Below, in pieces: positions 6,901 to 8,166 of a stretch of 8,166 bases of DNA (its first letter is position 1; every line of letters starts with the position of its first letter). The DNA is taken from contig JAMPGN010000189.1 in the NCBI GenBank assembly GCA_023663915.1, positions 1 to 8,166 of the forward strand, given 5' to 3'. The notes under the pieces were generated by a model. The model did no database searches. It was not told the DNA's origin and worked only from the letters and a program-made list of their open reading frames with translations. The DNA is from Eubacterium sp. GTDB taxonomy: Bacteria; Bacillota_A; Clostridia; Lachnospirales; Lachnospiraceae. A program made the position numbers and the translations under genes.

Positions 6901-7226
6901 TTGTCAAGTGCCTCGTCATGAAAAATGATCCTGCCGAAATACGGTTTATTAAGTGCCTTTTCATTCCGTACAAGCGCCCGCTTCATATGTTCATGCATGG
7001 TTACAGTATTATTCAGAATCGTGAGCACCTCCGTGTCGTTATCATGATAATGTGCTAACATCTCATCGATATCTCCCTGCATTCGCGATACTTCCTGCCC
7101 GTAATTTTTCAGATTGTCTCTGACGACATCGAGCGTCTTCTCAAGATAATCCTCCTCCGCGCTCCTCGACAAGTCTCTCCGTCCTTCTGCCTGTTCCTTC
7201 TTTCCCTGCTTATGTTGTGCGCCCAT
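3954..7226 (-). CDS. helD: HelD-like SF1 helicase fused to a GH31 N-terminal-like domain
   Basis: A 1090-residue protein with AAAGGAGGT five bases before the ATG. Residues 1-85 are charged and helical, like the HelD coiled coil that enters the RNA polymerase secondary channel. YFGRIIF (96-102) and MVVDWRAPVANAYYE (128-142) are HelD signatures. Superfamily 1 motifs follow: Walker A GVAGSGKTT (229-237), Walker B with DEAQD (504-508), GDVSQ (530-534), SYRN (566-569), KGLEFD (683-688) and YVAATRA (711-717). The ATPase should displace or recycle stalled RNA polymerase. Ordinary HelD proteins end soon after this point. Here a repeat-bearing linker (about 730-865) leads to a beta-sandwich (about 870-1090) resembling the GH31 N-terminal domain: ESVYGMGAGD, LNLRRTARYISH, LPFILSDQGYGIVL and MDFYFITG are equivalents of GH31 blocks. 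It stops where the catalytic barrel would begin, so no glycosidase activity is expected. The helicase assignment is secure. The GH31-N call is from motif resemblance, and its role is unknown. Confidence 0.88.
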   Translation of the reverse strand: MGAQHKQGKKEQAEGRRDLSRSAEEDYLEKTLDVVRDNLKNYGQEVSRMQGDIDEMLAHYHDNDTEVLTILNNTVTMHEHMKRALVRNEKALNKPYFGRIIFHDEALDKEESLYIGKGGISKDATHWMVVDWRAPVANAYYENGLGKCSYEAPGGVQMKINLECKRTYEIETGKLLDYFDSEVVANDDLLTKYLAKNKQAVLNEIVATIQKEQNDIIRKSPYHNMIVQGVAGSGKTTVAMHRISYILYNYEERFKPEDFYIVGSNRILLNYITGVLPDLDVYGVRQMTMEQLFTRLLYEDWDDKKYRIKSTDGRKESVKGSSVWFQDLEAYCAKLEYNRISCKSVYLNPKQFVEGIRDGKIGVFDESDGKVTDTGGLVCLIEGDAVERYIRQNETVSIQSKINMLNSRLRGKIKEEFLGKFMKYTEAERKAILKAYRGYYGGRTWKQPVFELYQDFLSKQMEKGYHVSIPDEEFDVYDLAALAYLYKRVKETETISEAHHIVIDEAQDFGMMAYHALKFCIYRCTYTVMGDVSQNIHFGYGLNDWEELKKLLLNDPMDSFGILKKSYRNTVEISDFATNILRHGQFSTYPVEPIIRHGVPVRVQQFADRETMIRTAADICKRWQAGGSGQNSGLDTIAVVCRDQTEAAKATKALSRYVDVVESDPEKTEFGNGIMVLPVEYTKGLEFDAVLILNPTREKYPTDDGHAKLLYVAATRALHELCVLHTGSLTGLIADPVPHLEAERATSLESNSVLHLEADDTSHLELTDVSNPISRSATGPLLNTRQALIKKPTRKPAYTESKATRQMKKNVSIVRNRFSDKTMENKLTVPEQPETSREQSNIPKAHADISFGDMPPTEKLRPLGHGKIDLSVKWTAKQQDGLYLHSRYGVLRLSPIGSAIVRVTFAKGGQILDKTNDKIAVHSIDKRWMYKESGGTVDLMTDELLIQVEKSTGAICYMTRDKKLLLAERSKECRQIEKGVDGKNRIWLYLDWQKKESVYGMGAGDASGLNLRRTARYISHGNGVGELPFILSDQGYGIVLAADCPVMSCDIPAYGSYLHAESEEQMDFYFITGKRQNTIMSAYAYLCGKL
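4929..5024 (-). repeat. Four tandem 24-bp repeats encoding octapeptides in the linker
   Basis: TTCCA recurs at 4932, 4956, 4980 and 5004, exactly 24 bases apart. The best-conserved copies, at 4951-4970 and 4999-5018, share 19 of 20 bases. In the protein this gives four units at residues 735-766: DPVPHLEA, ERATSLES, NSVLHLEA and DDTSHLEL, with LE conserved at positions 6-7 and H at position 5 in three of four. It lies between the helicase core and the GH31-like domain and keeps the reading frame. It probably expanded by slippage, and copy number may vary between strains. Confidence 0.85.
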
Positions 7227-7356
7227 GTATGACCTCCTTTTATGTATGATTCATAGTGCTTACACATTATTCTAAAAGGAAATCAAAAAATTACTAGACT
7301 TTTCATTTGCGATATGCTAAACTATATAATGAAGTGTGACATAAAATTTGGTATTT

Positions 7357-7391
7357 AAAAGCGATGGGATTTCATCGCTTTTTCGTTTTTT
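7357..7391 (+). terminator. Intrinsic terminator with no gene in front of it
   Basis: AAAAGCGATG (7357-7366) pairs perfectly with CATCGCTTTT (7373-7382) around a six-base loop. On the + strand it is followed by a second T-run at 7386-7391, the classic form. On the minus strand it also ends in four T. Upstream on the + strand there is only the antisense of the helicase gene, so it must end a short RNA, end antisense transcription, act as an attenuator, or be left from a lost gene. Confidence 0.75.
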
Positions 7392-7491
7392 AATATATTT
7401 TCTCCCTTTTCGGAATTGTGTACCCATTAAATCTGAGCCTATAAATATACATTTCCAACGAATAAATATTCACTCGACTATTTTCCATGCC

Positions 7492-7520
7492 TTGAAATAA
7501 GCAGTCAAATAGAGTATGAT
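7492..7520 (+). promoter_or_regulatory. Promoter of the nitroreductase gene
   Basis: TTGAAA (7492-7497), 17 bases, then TATGAT (7515-7520). Each hexamer is one mismatch from consensus. Transcription should begin near 7527, giving a leader of about 40 nt before the ATG at 7568. Confidence 0.7.
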
Positions 7521-7528
7521 ATATCATA
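7515..7528. promoter_or_regulatory. 14-bp perfect palindrome, candidate operator
   Basis: TATGATATATCATA is its own reverse complement and covers the -10 box and the predicted start of the nitroreductase promoter. A repressor bound here would block RNA polymerase. No cognate regulator is visible in the window; an AT-only repeat of this length can also arise by chance. Confidence 0.4.
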
Positions 7529-7567
7529 AAATTTATAAAGACAATCGAAATTTGTAAGGACAAGGTC

Positions 7568-8166
7568 ATGGACATAAACAAAGAATTATACAATATGATT
7601 TTTAAAAGAAAGTCATTTCATTTGTTTAGAAATATTGAAAACAGCAACATATCTGCAAATGATATTGAAAAAATCGTAGCAACGTATGAAGCATTGATTC
7701 CGCTATATCCTAATATTAAAACAGCAATTCGGATTGTTCCTGCAAATGAAACTACTTGCAAACGGGGACAGCAGTTCTGCATATTACTATATAGCGAAAA
7801 GAAAGACAATTATTTGAAGAATATTGGATATTTAGGTGAGCAGTTAGATTTGTACCTTGTTTCGCAAAATATCGGGACGCTTTGGTTTGGAATTGGAAAA
7901 ACAGATGAACCCACTTTCAGAGGACTCGATTTTGTAATTATGATTGCAATGTCAAAGATAGATGATGAGAAAAAATTTCGCAAAGATATGTTTAAAAGTA
8001 AACGAAAACCGACGAGTGAAATTTGGTTTGGAGAACCTATTATAGGAATAACTGATATTGTTAAATATGCTCCAAGTGCTTGTAATACACAGCCTTGGAT
8101 AGTAGAATATGCTGATACCATCTTAAAGGTTTATAGATATAAAAAAACAGGTAAAAGAGGTATCAT
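7568..8166 (+). CDS. TM1586-like nitroreductase family protein (3' end beyond window)
   Basis: An open frame from ATG 7568, with AAGGA seven bases upstream, runs off the right edge after 199 residues, so the last part is missing (family members are usually about 240-250 residues). It resembles the putative TM1586-type nitroreductase family (PF14512), flavin-dependent oxidoreductase-like proteins of the cytosol. Diagnostic stretches are RKSFHLFRNI (14-23), ETTCKRGQQFCILLYSEKK (61-79), GYLGEQLDLYL (87-97), LWFGIGK (105-111), MFKSKRKP (141-148) and APSACNTQPW (168-177). The last resembles the FMN-contacting 'APSxxNxQPW' block of nitroreductases. The physiological substrate is unknown. The gene is AT-rich relative to the helicase, like the toxin-antitoxin pair. 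A strong promoter and palindromic operator candidate lie just upstream, suggesting regulated expression. Confidence 0.88.
   Translation, partial: MDINKELYNMIFKRKSFHLFRNIENSNISANDIEKIVATYEALIPLYPNIKTAIRIVPANETTCKRGQQFCILLYSEKKDNYLKNIGYLGEQLDLYLVSQNIGTLWFGIGKTDEPTFRGLDFVIMIAMSKIDDEKKFRKDMFKSKRKPTSEIWFGEPIIGITDIVKYAPSACNTQPWIVEYADTILKVYRYKKTGKRGI

Larger units (their letters stand above)
7227..7567. other. Intergenic region between divergent helicase and nitroreductase genes
   Basis: Besides the strong helicase ribosome binding site (AAAGGAGGT, 7232-7240), this stretch contains a + strand TATAAT (7325-7330) without a convincing -35 box, the orphan terminator at 7357-7391, and the nitroreductase promoter with its palindrome at 7492-7528. 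I found no convincing -35/-10 pair for the helicase gene; TAGAAT and TATAGT occur on the minus strand but lack good -35 partners. No supported gene is present. Confidence 0.5.

Noticed and set aside
7390..7593. Minus-strand open frame of 67 codons upstream of the helicase gene
   Set aside because: It overlaps the nitroreductase promoter and start, its product is Phe/Ile/Tyr-rich as expected from AT-rich noncoding DNA, and no ribosome binding site supports it.
7618..8121. Minus-strand open frames opposite the right-hand gene
   Set aside because: They are the antisense of the nitroreductase family gene, which has clear conserved motifs on the + strand.

Overview
The window looks like chromosomal DNA from a low-to-mid G+C Gram-positive anaerobe, most likely a member of the Clostridia and probably Lachnospiraceae. 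This is judged from the protein families (an MTA/SAH deaminase of the clostridial type, a HelD-type RNA polymerase helicase, a TM1586-like nitroreductase, an HTH-methyltransferase fusion), the strong AGGAGG-type ribosome binding sites, the sigma-A-like promoters and the U-tailed terminators. No database search was possible, so the taxonomic placement is an inference.

Layout. (1) 1-135: the possible 3' tail of a + strand gene, then a perfect 18-bp inverted repeat acting as a bidirectional terminator. (2) 136-1437, minus: an amidohydrolase that deaminates S-adenosylhomocysteine and/or methylthioadenosine, with its own promoter near 1570 and a leader of about 110 nt containing two inverted repeats. 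(3) 1653-2782, minus: an Xre-type HTH domain fused to a class I SAM-dependent methyltransferase, broken by a one-base deletion in a G run at 2390-2393. (4) 2783-3302: an AT-rich intergenic stretch between divergent genes, with a good + strand promoter followed by a compact set of stems that may be an undescribed structured RNA. (5) 3303-3933, plus: a HigB/HigA-type toxin-antitoxin pair, toxin first, with overlapping genes. (6) 3954-7226, minus, convergent with the antitoxin: a 1090-residue protein joining a complete HelD-like superfamily 1 helicase to a C-terminal beta-sandwich resembling the N-terminal domain of glycoside hydrolase family 31, without the catalytic barrel. The linker carries four tandem octapeptide repeats. 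(7) 7227-7567: an intergenic region with an orphan intrinsic terminator and, further on, a promoter overlapped by a 14-bp perfect palindrome. (8) 7568 to the window end, plus: the first 199 residues of a TM1586-like nitroreductase.

How the genes relate. The methyltransferase would produce S-adenosylhomocysteine and the adjacent deaminase would remove it, so those two may share methylation metabolism, although each appears to have its own promoter. The toxin-antitoxin pair is clearly more AT-rich than the genes around it and is probably a mobile insertion. The HelD fusion would act at RNA polymerase, with the sugar-hydrolase-derived domain as an accessory module of unknown role. The best candidates for something undescribed are the HelD/GH31-N architecture with its repeat linker and the structured-RNA candidate around 3080-3181.
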